DNA of 7,100 bases from Chitinophagaceae bacterium (GCA_025455245.1 JALOMX010000099.1:1-7100); one strand, 5' to 3'. Counted from the first letter of the stretch, positions 1 through 6,730 are shown. Made by a program: numbers and translations. Notes: generated by a model from the sequence alone, not told the origin.

Positions 1-3000
1 AAGATCAACAAAAAAGTTTTCCAGACTTATCAGTAACTTCCCTTTAGAATCTTTTGTTTTGGCAATTTTTGCATGAAGGTCATGGTAGCGCAGATCCATG
101 GTCCCATAGGCGAAATAATCGTTTCCATTTGCAACAAGCAACAGACTGTCAATAATGCCGGATTCAATTTTCAAGCCCATCAGCGGTGTAAGCAATTTAT
201 TCATTTCGGGCATATTAAAATGACTCATTCTTACCCGCATCCAGAAGCCCTGCAGAGAATCATAGTAGGATTGTTTAAAATGTAATCTTACCTGATCCGT
301 TCCGTAGAACCTTGTCCTCAGGCGCATATCAAGTGTATCATTGGGTTGCACATCCCATGTTTTTACATTTTTCAGATAGCCATTGATGTCGGAGAAAAAA
401 ATATGTGTCCGCTGACCGGTCTTTTTACTGATTTCATGTGCATCCACCCTTGCATTATTCAACAGTACACTGTCAATTTTTAATGAAAGCGGAATCTTTG
501 TAAACATCTGTGTGAGCAGTGGCCTGTAATCAATGGTGTCTTCTAATTTGGTTTTATCTTTTTCAGTGGTGAAATGCAGGTTGGTTGATTTGAATTTGCT
601 GATGGTAATAACCGGCTTTTTCTCAGGCAGCGCAATGCTCATTCCCGAAATCAATAGCTTTCCACCGGTGATGGTTTGGTAACCCTTTTCATAGGCATTG
701 GAATTCCATACTGCTTCCTTTGTTGCCCGGTTTAGTAAGTAAAAACTATCGAGCGAAACAAAAGCCTGACCTTCTCCATTTGCGCTAAGCCCTTTGGCCA
801 TCATAAGCTGGTTAGGGGTATTGTATTGAACCTGCGCATTTTTTGCCCACCAACGGGTAGTATTCAAAAGTGATTCGATCTGGATTTTTTGACCTTTTTC
901 AAAATCTATATTACCAACGCCCAGTGCATCAGCATTCAAATGAAGGGTATCATTTTTTTTGCCAAAAATGGTGTGGGTAATTTTTTCAACCTCAATTGTA
1001 TCCACATGCAGTTTATAGTGTTTGGTGATGGTATTGAAACTTACATTACTGGCAACCAGGTGAAGTGCCCCAGGGTTCAACGTGAGTTTTGCAATTTGAC
1101 TTTTTGGTTGAAAGGTAGAATATGTCAGGCGGCCTATTTTCACTTCGGGTTCATCCATTGTATGAAGATCTTGTAAAAGAAAGTTACCCGTGAAAACATT
1201 GTGCTGTTGCTTTTGCCCACCACTGCTGTCAATAAACGAAAAATCAATGGTCGGTTCCTTAAGTTCTATACGCTTTAGTGTAATATCCTGTGTAATAGCT
1301 TTACCAACTTTGGGCGTTGATGATTTTACCTTTTTATGAAGTTTAATGTTTAATTCAGGTTTTTTGAGTATAATACCATCAACCATTAAAGAAGGCCAGA
1401 ATGTTGAATTAAGGCCCAGGGTTAAATCAAGTTCCGGTGCAGAAAATGCAATGGAAGAATAGGAGGTAGAACTGCTTCCTTTCGCATTACGTATTTGAAT
1501 GGTACCGGGCTGAACGACCACAAGATTTCCGGCATTGAATCTGGTGGTACCAAAAGCAGCATTCGGGTTGGCTGCGTTTAGTCCGAGATTTGTCCAGAAA
1601 AGTTGCTTGTCCCGAAATTCCAGATTGTTTGCCATTATGTTGAGCGCCCCTGAGAATCCGGTTGTTTTGCCAAGGTTCATACTAAATACCACATCCTTAA
1701 GATTCAAAGTATCAACAAGAAACGATGGTTTATTTCCGCTGTTCTTTTGACTACTATCTTTTTTAAGAAGCTCCAGGCTCACAATGCCACTTTCTACAAG
1801 GATGGCTGATGCATGAAAATCACTTTTTCTATTATAATTTGAAATGCTGTCATGAATCAGAACGGTTACACCTTTAAGATCAACCATTTTGCCATTCCCA
1901 AAATTTCCTTTTACAGATCCAAAGTGAATACCACGGGGTTTCTGAAGCAATTCCATTTCCCGGATGGCAAGCTCCATATTTTTCCCTTTCAGTACAAAGC
2001 CTTTTGAATCAAGGTGTTTAATGGCATGTATGAAATCGTTAACATCATTAATGTCCGGAAATTTGGCTGCATCGAGCACCAACGAAAGTCCGCTGATGTT
2101 GATCTGATCCTCCGGCGAAAGGGTTGGGAAAATAGTAAAGCTTCCATTATCAATGGTAATTTCTCCCAGCCTTGCTTTCCCCGAAACCTTGTCCATCAAC
2201 CCTTCAAATACTTTATCAATATCTTTATTTGCCTTCTGTTTGTTTTTAGCCTGTCTGATATCAACGGTTATGTCGGGATTAATCAATTCAACAGAAGTGG
2301 CATCCAGTTTCCTCTGCAGCACCTTACCAAAATCATAGTTATTTAGCCTGAAGGTAGGTGCTGCAATGCGGAAATAGTTTTTCGAAGTATTGGCCTTATT
2401 TATTTCAATCTGGTAATTTTTTAATTCTAGAGAGTTCTTATTGAGAATTAGTGCATCCAGTGTAATGCTTTTGTTGTTATCATCCTCGGTAAAATTCCGG
2501 AAAGCAACATTCAGATTACTGACTTCAAAGGCCGGATCGCGGCCACTTTTCAGCGAAAAATCCTGCAGGTAAAGACTATCACCTTCTACATGCATAGACA
2601 GACTATTTGTGCCTTGTAAACCATTTTCACTTTTTTGTAGCCGGTAATCAATACCTGAAATAATGGTGTGATGAATAATAAAAGTTCCACCTGAATAAGG
2701 CTTCTTTTCCGCTGTTTTCCTTTTGGAAGGGTTTGTACCTGACAGGTTGATGTTTGTTTCCCCCTTTTGAGCGAATAGCGTATCCAGTTCAATAACCCCT
2801 TCATTTAAAAATCGCTTCCAGTTTAAATGGGAGATACCGAGGGTTGAAAGCTTCAGTTGTTGAGGTTTTTGTTCCTGTTGCAATACCTTCAGGTCAATGG
2901 TGTCAATCACCAGCCTGTTATTTGTCACATTTGCTTCAAGTCTGTTGACCCGAACAGTTATATTTGAATCCGGCAAATGTATCGTTGGATTCTTCAGAAT

Positions 3001-3609
3001 GAGCGCACCTTTTATACCCGGATATTTTCCATTCAGTTTGGTTTCCTTGTCCAGGTAAATATCGGTCAGGTGCAGGTTAATGTGGTTAACGGCAAACAAT
3101 TTGCTGGTAAGCGTATCTTTTATATAAATCTTTAAAGAGGCATCAATAATCTCTACGTTTTGTACATCTAATACCTGAATGGATTGCAGCAATTTGGATT
3201 GAATTTCGCCAATGGTTTCTGCAATCGCCTTTTTTTCTCCCCCGGTCTTTTTTTGGGCATAGGTGATAATGTCGGGCCTGATCAAATCAATTTTTAGAAT
3301 CTCCAGATTTTTACTGAAAATAAGGTTCAACAGGGAACTCAATCGGATTTCAAGTTTTTCAAATGAAATACTGGCCTTACCTGTAGTATCCTGAATGGGA
3401 ATAATGCTCACCTTTTCTGCCCCAATGCCCGCCTTCCTTGTATAAAATGAAACTGAATTAACCTCAAGCTTATAGGTTCCACCGGAGGTTTTTCTTACAA
3501 TTTCTTTCAGAATTTCTTTTGATTTGTACGATAATATTAAAATAAGGGCCCCGCCGGAGATTACGATAAGAGCAAGAAGAATAACCAATAACCGCTTAAA
3601 AAATTTCAT
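1..3609 (-). CDS. Large AsmA-like membrane-anchored protein, C-terminus beyond window
   Basis: I translated the minus strand from the ATG at 3609 to base 1 and found no stop in 1203 codons, so the gene continues off the left edge. The N-terminus (MKFFKRLLVILLALIVISGG) has a short basic stretch, then one hydrophobic helix at about residues 7-26, with no lipobox. This suggests an inner-membrane anchor with a large periplasmic body. The body is rich in short alternating hydrophobic/polar strands and recurring phrases such as LVIDTIDLKV, FLVDTLNLKD, LHVDTIEVEK and LKIDSVLLNN. Size, anchor and strand-rich repeats resemble AsmA/DUF748/TamB-like proteins, linked in other bacteria to outer-membrane assembly and phospholipid transfer. 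The family call is by resemblance only; I see no catalytic motif. An in-frame ATG at 3624 would add five residues. I prefer 3609 because GAGGG lies 8 nt before it, although Shine-Dalgarno use is weak in this phylum. Confidence 0.8.
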   Translation of the reverse strand, partial: MKFFKRLLVILLALIVISGGALILILSYKSKEILKEIVRKTSGGTYKLEVNSVSFYTRKAGIGAEKVSIIPIQDTTGKASISFEKLEIRLSSLLNLIFSKNLEILKIDLIRPDIITYAQKKTGGEKKAIAETIGEIQSKLLQSIQVLDVQNVEIIDASLKIYIKDTLTSKLFAVNHINLHLTDIYLDKETKLNGKYPGIKGALILKNPTIHLPDSNITVRVNRLEANVTNNRLVIDTIDLKVLQQEQKPQQLKLSTLGISHLNWKRFLNEGVIELDTLFAQKGETNINLSGTNPSKRKTAEKKPYSGGTFIIHHTIISGIDYRLQKSENGLQGTNSLSMHVEGDSLYLQDFSLKSGRDPAFEVSNLNVAFRNFTEDDNNKSITLDALILNKNSLELKNYQIEINKANTSKNYFRIAAPTFRLNNYDFGKVLQRKLDATSVELINPDITVDIRQAKNKQKANKDIDKVFEGLMDKVSGKARLGEITIDNGSFTIFPTLSPEDQINISGLSLVLDAAKFPDINDVNDFIHAIKHLDSKGFVLKGKNMELAIREMELLQKPRGIHFGSVKGNFGNGKMVDLKGVTVLIHDSISNYNRKSDFHASAILVESGIVSLELLKKDSSQKNSGNKPSFLVDTLNLKDVVFSMNLGKTTGFSGALNIMANNLEFRDKQLFWTNLGLNAANPNAAFGTTRFNAGNLVVVQPGTIQIRNAKGSSSTSYSSIAFSAPELDLTLGLNSTFWPSLMVDGIILKKPELNIKLHKKVKSSTPKVGKAITQDITLKRIELKEPTIDFSFIDSSGGQKQQHNVFTGNFLLQDLHTMDEPEVKIGRLTYSTFQPKSQIAKLTLNPGALHLVASNVSFNTITKHYKLHVDTIEVEKITHTIFGKKNDTLHLNADALGVGNIDFEKGQKIQIESLLNTTRWWAKNAQVQYNTPNQLMMAKGLSANGEGQAFVSLDSFYLLNRATKEAVWNSNAYEKGYQTITGGKLLISGMSIALPEKKPVITISKFKSTNLHFTTEKDKTKLEDTIDYRPLLTQMFTKIPLSLKIDSVLLNNARVDAHEISKKTGQRTHIFFSDINGYLKNVKTWDVQPNDTLDMRLRTRFYGTDQVRLHFKQSYYDSLQGFWMRVRMSHFNMPEMNKLLTPLMGLKIESGIIDSLLLVANGNDYFAYGTMDLRYHDLHAKIAKTKDSKGKLLISLENFFVDL

Positions 3610-3641
3610 TCTAAGTACCCTCATGTAAACACCGTAAAAAT

Positions 3642-3673
3642 TAAAATTAGCTTTAATAAGCAATAAGACAAAA
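3642..3673 (-). promoter_or_regulatory. Candidate Bacteroidota-type promoter for the AsmA-like gene
   Basis: Read on the minus strand, TTTTG (3673-3669) is followed after 19 nt by TAATTTTA (3649-3642), one base from the -7 consensus TAnnTTTG. It lies about 33 nt upstream of the chosen start and would give a short leader. The region is very A/T-rich, so a chance match is quite possible. Confidence 0.35.
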
Positions 3674-3747
3674 AAATAGTTGGTATCTACGTAGGTTGGT
3701 TTTCCTCAATAATAGATTTTCATGTATCCCTGTTATTTCTTTTTATA

Positions 3748-3751
3748 TAGT
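3748..3751. repeat. Candidate target-site duplication TAGT, left copy
   Basis: TAGT here is repeated at 5125-5128, immediately outside the other end of the IS. A 4-bp duplication is within the 3-5 bp range known for IS3-family insertions. Four bases can match by chance, so it supports the boundaries but does not prove them. Confidence 0.55.
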
Positions 3752-3789
3752 TGAAAGTGGCAGGAAAATTTTGCAGGTTGTAAATATAG
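3752..3789 (+). repeat. IS right terminal inverted repeat (IRR)
   Basis: Read inward on the plus strand it begins TGAAAGTGGCAGG and continues through TTGCAGGTT to ATATAG. The opposite end, read inward on the minus strand, begins GGTAAGTGGACTGG and continues through GAGCAGGTT to AAATAG. The blocks AAGTGG, AGG/TGG, GCAGGTT and the terminal TAG align with only a few mismatches and one-base gaps. Confidence 0.7.
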
Positions 3790-3828
3790 TTTGTTGTAAT
3801 GAATTTTGCAATGAGAACCGAAACGGAA

Positions 3829-3917
3829 GTGGGCTCTGCTGGGGAGCAACCCACCAGGGATAGGTTTCTCGCCAGGAGAAAGTAGACAGCAGGTATCTTT
3901 TTCGGTATCTGCTGTTT
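3829..3917 (+). other. Cluster of three hairpins in the IS tail (possible structured RNA or read-through barrier)
   Basis: Three stem-loops follow in a row. The first pairs GTGG (3829-3832) with CCAC (3851-3854), and GCTC (3833-3836) with GAGC (3844-3847). The second is a perfect 6-bp stem, TTTCTC (3865-3870) with GAGAAA (3876-3881), around loop GCCAG. The third pairs CAGCAGGTATC (3887-3897) with GGTATCTGCTG (3904-3914), 11 pairs including two G-U wobbles, extendable outward to 3884/3917, and is followed by a T-rich run. As a minus-strand RNA the two wobbles become A-C mismatches, so this stem favours a plus-strand transcript. No convincing protein is encoded here. Function is unknown; a terminator against incoming transcription or an antisense RNA are possibilities. 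Confidence 0.45.
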
Positions 3918-3979
3918 CATTTTTGTATTCTTCTTTTTTATCATATTACTTTCTATTGGCCACATGCCTAAGAAAACCC

Positions 3980-4765
3980 CTATGCAACCATGAGTTTTGA
4001 TGGGGTTAAATTCTTGATGGCTTCGTGTGGCCTTTTTTCATTGTATTCATTCCTGAATTTATCTGCTATTTGCTGTGCTTTTACAATAGATGGGAAAATA
4101 TTCGCATCCAGCACATCCTCCCTAAATGTCCTGTTCAGTCTTTCTATATAACCGTTCTGCTGTGGCTTTCCGGGCTGTATTTGCTCCCACTTAATTGAGT
4201 GGTCCTTCATCCATAATTGAAATAATTTACTCCTGAATTCAGGACCATTATCGGTTCGTATGCGTTCTGGTTTTCCGTACATTTCAATTGCATTTTCAAG
4301 GTGTTCAATAACCATCCGGGCTGGTATGCTCGAGGATATTTTTGAGGTAATGAAAAACCGGCTATAATGATCAACAACATTAAAAACCCTTATCCGACGT
4401 CCATTTTCCAAAGCATCACTCATAAAATCCATAGCCCATTCTTCATTCGCTTTCAGGCAAATAGGCAATGGATTGGACTCAGCCTGTATTCTTCTTGAGC
4501 GGGTTTTTTGGAATAGGTTAAAACCAGATTGTACATAAATCCGGCGAATCCTGAATGCGCCAATTTCCGGATGATCCTTTTGCACAAGGGGAATTACTTT
4601 CTTCCGCCCCTTTCTGCAACCGGGTAATACTTTTTCAATAGCTTTTCTAACCACAGCATCCTTTTCCGGCATCTTCTTTTTGTAATATTTGCTGTTTCTG
4701 CTGGCTGACATTAATAGGCACGCCCTCGTGTGGCTCAGCTCCCATTTCAGCTTCAAATACTCCAC
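3980..4765 (-). CDS. IS3-family transposase OrfB (DDE integrase catalytic domain)
   Basis: This is the catalytic half of the IS3 transposase, 261 codons from a GTG at 4765. Residues about 1-95 form the basic N-terminal region (helix-turn-helix type, with RKKVIPLVQK and GAFRIRRIY). Residues about 100-255 are an rve/RNase H-fold integrase core. The catalytic triad is visible: D113 in WAMDFMSD, D172 in RTDNGPEF, and E208 in NGYIERLNRTF. The D172-E208 gap is 35 residues, the classic D(35)E spacing. The C-terminal YNEKRPHEAI followed by LTPSKL is also typical. The frame stays open upstream of the GTG to the A6G slip site in orfA. The working enzyme is therefore probably the 358-residue OrfAB fusion (87 residues of OrfA, 10 linker residues, then this ORF), and OrfB alone may be a minor product. 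An AGGA stretch a few bases upstream could allow independent initiation. Confidence 0.93.
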   Translation of the reverse strand: MEYLKLKWELSHTRACLLMSASRNSKYYKKKMPEKDAVVRKAIEKVLPGCRKGRKKVIPLVQKDHPEIGAFRIRRIYVQSGFNLFQKTRSRRIQAESNPLPICLKANEEWAMDFMSDALENGRRIRVFNVVDHYSRFFITSKISSSIPARMVIEHLENAIEMYGKPERIRTDNGPEFRSKLFQLWMKDHSIKWEQIQPGKPQQNGYIERLNRTFREDVLDANIFPSIVKAQQIADKFRNEYNEKRPHEAIKNLTPSKLMVA

Positions 4766-4788
4766 ACATTCTTCCTTACACGAAGGCG

Positions 4789-5055
4789 CTAAAGCTTTTT
4801 TGCAATTACATCCTTTAAGGCATCATGTTCAAGGCTTAAATTAGAATACATCTTTTTTAACCGCGCGTTTTCTTCTTCCAATTCCTTCACACGCTTAATT
4901 TCACTAATGGTCATACCACCATAACGTTTTTTCCAATTAAAAAATGTAGCATCACTAATGCCATGTTTGCGGCAGATATCGGTCACTTTAAGGCCAGCGT
5001 CCTGCTCCTGCAAAATCTCTAAAATCTTGCTTTCGGAAAATGTGTTCCTTTTCAT
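4789..5055 (-). CDS. IS3-family transposase OrfA (helix-turn-helix DNA-binding subunit)
   Basis: An 88-residue protein starts at the ATG at 5055 (MKRNTFSESKILEILQEQDA). Residues about 7-45 are the transposase_8/IS3-type helix-turn-helix, with the recognition region DICRKHGISDATFFNWKKRY. Residues about 52-80 (KELEEENARLKKMYSNLSLE) look like the leucine-zipper coiled coil used for oligomerisation. In IS3 elements OrfA binds the terminal repeats and regulates transposition, while the OrfAB fusion performs it. The stop (TAG, 4791-4789) comes one codon after the slip site. The gene starts 16 bp inside a perfect 11-bp inverted repeat (5072-5099) that may limit its expression. The start has no strong Shine-Dalgarno sequence. 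Confidence 0.93.
   Translation of the reverse strand: MKRNTFSESKILEILQEQDAGLKVTDICRKHGISDATFFNWKKRYGGMTISEIKRVKELEEENARLKKMYSNLSLEHDALKDVIAKKL
4795..4801 (-). promoter_or_regulatory. Programmed -1 frameshift site A AAA AAG joining orfA to orfB
   Basis: The heptamer lies in orfA phase as GCA AAA AAG, exactly the X XXY YYZ form used by many IS3 elements. A one-base backward slip gives AAA AAA GCT TTA GCG and then reads ten linker residues (ALAPSCKEEC) straight into the orfB frame. The predicted OrfAB protein has 358 residues and spans 5055 to 3980. Downstream in the mRNA, GTGTGG (4767-4762) can pair with CCACAC (4733-4728) around a smaller AGCT/AGCT pairing, a possible but distant stimulatory structure. 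Confidence 0.85.
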
Positions 5056-5071
5056 CTTTGAAATTTTGATT

Positions 5072-5099
5072 GGTTAAAAATAAAAATCTATTTTTAACC
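5072..5099 (-). repeat. Perfect 11-bp inverted repeat just upstream of IS orfA
   Basis: GGTTAAAAATA (5072-5082) and TATTTTTAACC (5089-5099) are exact reverse complements around a 6-nt spacer. The dyad overlaps the inner part of the left terminal repeat and ends 16 bp before the orfA start. In several known IS elements a hairpin near the transposase end blocks translation of messages that read in from outside. That is a plausible role here, by analogy. It could instead be an OrfA binding site. Confidence 0.6.
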
Positions 5100-5124
5100 T
5101 GCTCGAAATTCCAGTCCACTTACC
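5088..5124 (-). repeat. IS left terminal inverted repeat (IRL), orfA-proximal end
   Basis: Read inward on the minus strand from 5124 it begins GGTAAGTGGACTGG and runs to AAATAG. It is the imperfect partner of 3752-3789. The outermost two bases (GG) differ from the TG expected at IS3-family ends, which makes the exact tip uncertain. Confidence 0.7.
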
Positions 5125-5128
5125 TAGT
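5125..5128. repeat. Candidate target-site duplication TAGT, right copy
   Basis: This matches 3748-3751 on the other side of the IS. It is followed directly by the 10-bp palindrome GAATGCATTC (5129-5138), so the uninterrupted site would have read TATAGTGAATGCATTC. From there to about 5190 I see only A/T-rich sequence with no recognisable gene. Confidence 0.55.
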
Positions 5129-5191
5129 GAATGCATTCCATAAATTTCATTCAAAAAAAGAATAATACTTTCTTTGTCCCCTCTTCCTTAA

Positions 5192-5386
5192 GACTTACAA
5201 ATACAACTCATAAATCAAAAAACTTTTGTGGCAGTAGGAGCTGCCCATCTTTTTGGCCCCAATGGTGTGCTAACCTTATTGCAAAGGGCAGGTTTTGAAT
5301 GTTATCCGGTGGAAGCACATTTGGGCGGTGATAAACTGGAAAGGTTTATCCGTCGGTTCGGAAGACAGTATCAGTTAACCGATTAG
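5192..5386 (+). pseudogene. 5'-truncated TraB/GumN-family gene remnant (C-terminal end only)
   Basis: The frame ending at TAG 5384-5386 reads KTFVAVGAAHLFGPNGV, then LTLLQRAGFECYPVE, then a basic tail ending RRFGRQYQLTD. The phrase FVAVGAAHL(P/F)GxxGV followed by LLxxxGF is the conserved C-terminal signature of TraB/GumN proteins (PF01963-like), which normally have about 280-300 residues. Some members are proposed to be metal-dependent peptidases. Only about 55-64 residues remain. The frame is closed by a TAA at 5189-5191, and no ATG or family-like sequence precedes it up to the IS end at 5124. The missing N-terminal part is not on the far side of the IS either (3610-3747), so simple disruption by this IS does not explain the loss; a deletion must also have occurred. 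A terminator follows 15 bp after the stop, as expected for a former gene end. The family call is by recognised motif, without a search. Confidence 0.75.
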
Positions 5387-5400
5387 CAGGTAATTCCAAT

Positions 5401-5429
5401 AAAAAAAGGCGGAAGCACTCCGCCTTTTT
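5401..5429. terminator. Bidirectional rho-independent terminator
   Basis: GGCGGA (5408-5413), loop AGCAC, TCCGCC (5419-5424) form a perfect 6-bp G/C-rich stem. It is flanked by seven A on the left and five T on the right, so it can terminate in both directions. It serves the TraB remnant on the plus strand and the thiolase gene on the minus strand, whose stop is 42 bp away. Confidence 0.92.
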
Positions 5430-5470
5430 CTGCATGGGATTTTTCAATTATGATTAAGGATCGGTTTTAT

Positions 5471-6646
5471 TTAAAGCCTTTCTATAATACCGGCGATGCC
5501 CTGACCTCCGCCAACACATGCCGTTACCATACCGTATTTTTTACCAAGCCTTTTCAGGTCGTGGCTTATTTGAATCGTAAGTTTTGCTCCGGTACATCCA
5601 AGGGGATGACCAAGGCTGATGGCACCGCCGTTTATGTTTACAATATCCGGGTTCAGGCCAAGTTCACGAACAACAGCAAGGCTTTGGCTCGCAAATGCCT
5701 CATTCAATTCAATCAGGTCAATATCATTTTGCTGCATCCCTGCCTGTTTGAGCACTTTTGGCACGGCTGCCACCGGTCCGATACCCATAATGCGCGGTTC
5801 AACACCTGCACTGGCGCAGGCAACCAATCTTGCCATCGGCTGCAGGTTCAGTTCTTTTACCATGTCCTCGCTCATTACTACCACAAATGCAGCGCCATCG
5901 CTTGTTTGAGACGCATTTCCTGCCGTTACGGTCCCATCGGCTGCAAATACGGGTTTCAGTTTGGCAAGGGCTTCCATATTTGTATCACGGCGGGGGCCTT
6001 CATCGGTATCCACCGTAAAACTGCGGGTGGCACGCTTTCCTTTTTCGTTGATGTAAACTTGTTCTATGGTAATGGGAATAATCCCATCTTTAAAGTAACC
6101 ATTTTCTATGGCTGTAATGGCTTTCTGATGGCTATGGTAGCTGAACACATCCTGATCTTCACGGCTTACCTTAAATTCTTTTGCCACTGCTTCGGCGGTA
6201 AGACCCATACTCAGGTAATAGTCAGGTTCTTTGCTGGCAACCGTGTAATTGGGTACGGTCTTCCATCCGGCAGTGGGTACAAGGCTCATACTTTCTACGC
6301 CACCGGCAATAATGCATTCAGCAAAACCGCTTCTAATTTTGGCAGTAGCAATGGCAATGGTTTCAAGCCCGCTGGCGCAATAGCGGTTTACCGTCATGCC
6401 GGGAACATCTTTGCCAACGGCACGGGCGCTGATAATACGACCTATTTGTAAACCCTGTTCAGCCTCAGGTACCGCATTTCCCACAATTACATCATCTACC
6501 CTTGAGGGGTCAAGTGCAGGCAGGCTGGCAAGCAGACCTTTAATAACATCTACCGCCAAATCATCGGGGCGGGTAAAACGAAATCCCCCTCTTTTACTTT
6601 TGGCTACCGCTGTGCGAAATCCGGCAACTATGTATGCATCTTTCAT
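5471..6646 (-). CDS. fadA: Acetyl-CoA C-acyltransferase / 3-ketoacyl-CoA thiolase
   Basis: This is a complete 391-residue thiolase. Such enzymes cleave 3-ketoacyl-CoA with free CoA to give acetyl-CoA and a shortened acyl-CoA, the last step of beta-oxidation; biosynthetic members run the condensation. The nucleophile is C90 in [12 protein letters not shown]. The NEAF motif is at 315-318, H347 lies in [15 protein letters not shown], and the second active cysteine C377 is in [12 protein letters not shown]. Length and spacing match FadA-type enzymes (C91/H349/C379 in E. coli FadA). Substrate length preference cannot be read from sequence, so an AtoB-like acetoacetyl-CoA role is possible. I start at ATG 6646 ([14 protein letters not shown]), which matches family N-termini. 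A TTG at 6682 would add 12 residues encoded by intergenic repeats. The gene stands alone, with its own promoter (6754-6784) and terminator (5401-5429). No fadB/fadJ partner is visible. Confidence 0.95.
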   Translation of the reverse strand: MKDAYIVAGFRTAVAKSKRGGFRFTRPDDLAVDVIKGLLASLPALDPSRVDDVIVGNAVPEAEQGLQIGRIISARAVGKDVPGMTVNRYCASGLETIAIATAKIRSGFAECIIAGGVESMSLVPTAGWKTVPNYTVASKEPDYYLSMGLTAEAVAKEFKVSREDQDVFSYHSHQKAITAIENGYFKDGIIPITIEQVYINEKGKRATRSFTVDTDEGPRRDTNMEALAKLKPVFAADGTVTAGNASQTSDGAAFVVVMSEDMVKELNLQPMARLVACASAGVEPRIMGIGPVAAVPKVLKQAGMQQNDIDLIELNEAFASQSLAVVRELGLNPDIVNINGGAISLGHPLGCTGAKLTIQISHDLKRLGKKYGMVTACVGGGQGIAGIIERL

Positions 6647-6658
6647 AAAACAAGGTAT

Positions 6659-6724
6659 AAATTCCAAATTAACAAATTCCAAATCCCAGGAGGTCTGGAA
6701 TTTGGTTTTTGACCATTGGAATTT
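6659..6724. repeat. AAATTCCAAAT direct and inverted repeats forming a hairpin in the thiolase leader
   Basis: AAATTCCAAAT occurs at 6659-6669 and again at 6674-6684, 15 bp apart. Inverted copies follow: GGAATTTG at 6697-6704 and TTGGAATTT at 6716-6724. CAAATTCC (6673-6680) pairs perfectly with GGAATTTG (6697-6704) over 8 bp with a 16-nt loop. If the promoter at 6754-6784 is right, all of this lies in the roughly 100-nt thiolase 5' leader. It may be a member of a dispersed intergenic repeat family, or a leader structure; function unknown. Confidence 0.6.
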
Positions 6725-6730
6725 TATAAT

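Larger units (their letters stand above)
3752..5124 (-). mobile_element. IS3-family insertion sequence, about 1373 bp, apparently intact
   Basis: The element contains two overlapping transposase genes on the minus strand (orfA, then orfB), a -1 frameshift heptamer between them, and imperfect terminal inverted repeats (3752-3789 and 5088-5124). TAGT flanks both proposed ends. Length, gene order and D-D(35)-E transposase are all typical of IS3. Both genes are undamaged and all three catalytic acidic residues are present, so it may be active or recently inserted. The exact outer base is uncertain by a few nucleotides: the best-conserved outer core is AAGTGG (3755-3760 and, inverted, 5116-5121). 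I place the ends further out because that yields the target duplication. It lies between the AsmA-like gene and the TraB remnant and interrupts neither recognisable coding part. Odd point: about 230 bp separate the orfB stop from the right end. Confidence 0.85.

Noticed and set aside
2014..2346. Plus-strand frames inside the AsmA-like gene, including those at 73-285, 889-1176 and 1535-1750
   Set aside because: They lie opposite one long uninterrupted minus-strand frame with a sensible protein translation; none shows a recognisable motif.
3672..3720. Small palindrome CTACGTAG near the AsmA-like promoter
   Set aside because: It is only 8 bp, has no flanking support, and is too likely by chance to call an operator.
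3884..3917. Hairpin in the IS tail as a plain terminator of the transposase transcript
   Set aside because: On the minus strand two base pairs are lost and no T-run follows the stem in that direction, so it is a poor terminator for orfB. It is kept only as part of the structured tail.
3720..3965. 81-codon minus-strand frame after orfB
   Set aside because: It runs out of the IS tail, through the right terminal repeat and into flanking DNA. It shows no recognisable domain and covers the hairpin cluster, so it is probably a chance frame.
5450..6451. 333-codon plus-strand frame
   Set aside because: It lies antisense to the thiolase gene, whose catalytic motifs are all present on the other strand. 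Its translation is low-complexity, rich in C, H, F and N, as expected of a shadow frame.
6647..6682. Longer thiolase start at TTG 6682
   Set aside because: The extra 12 residues are encoded by the intergenic repeat and do not fit thiolase N-termini; [14 protein letters not shown] at 6646 does.
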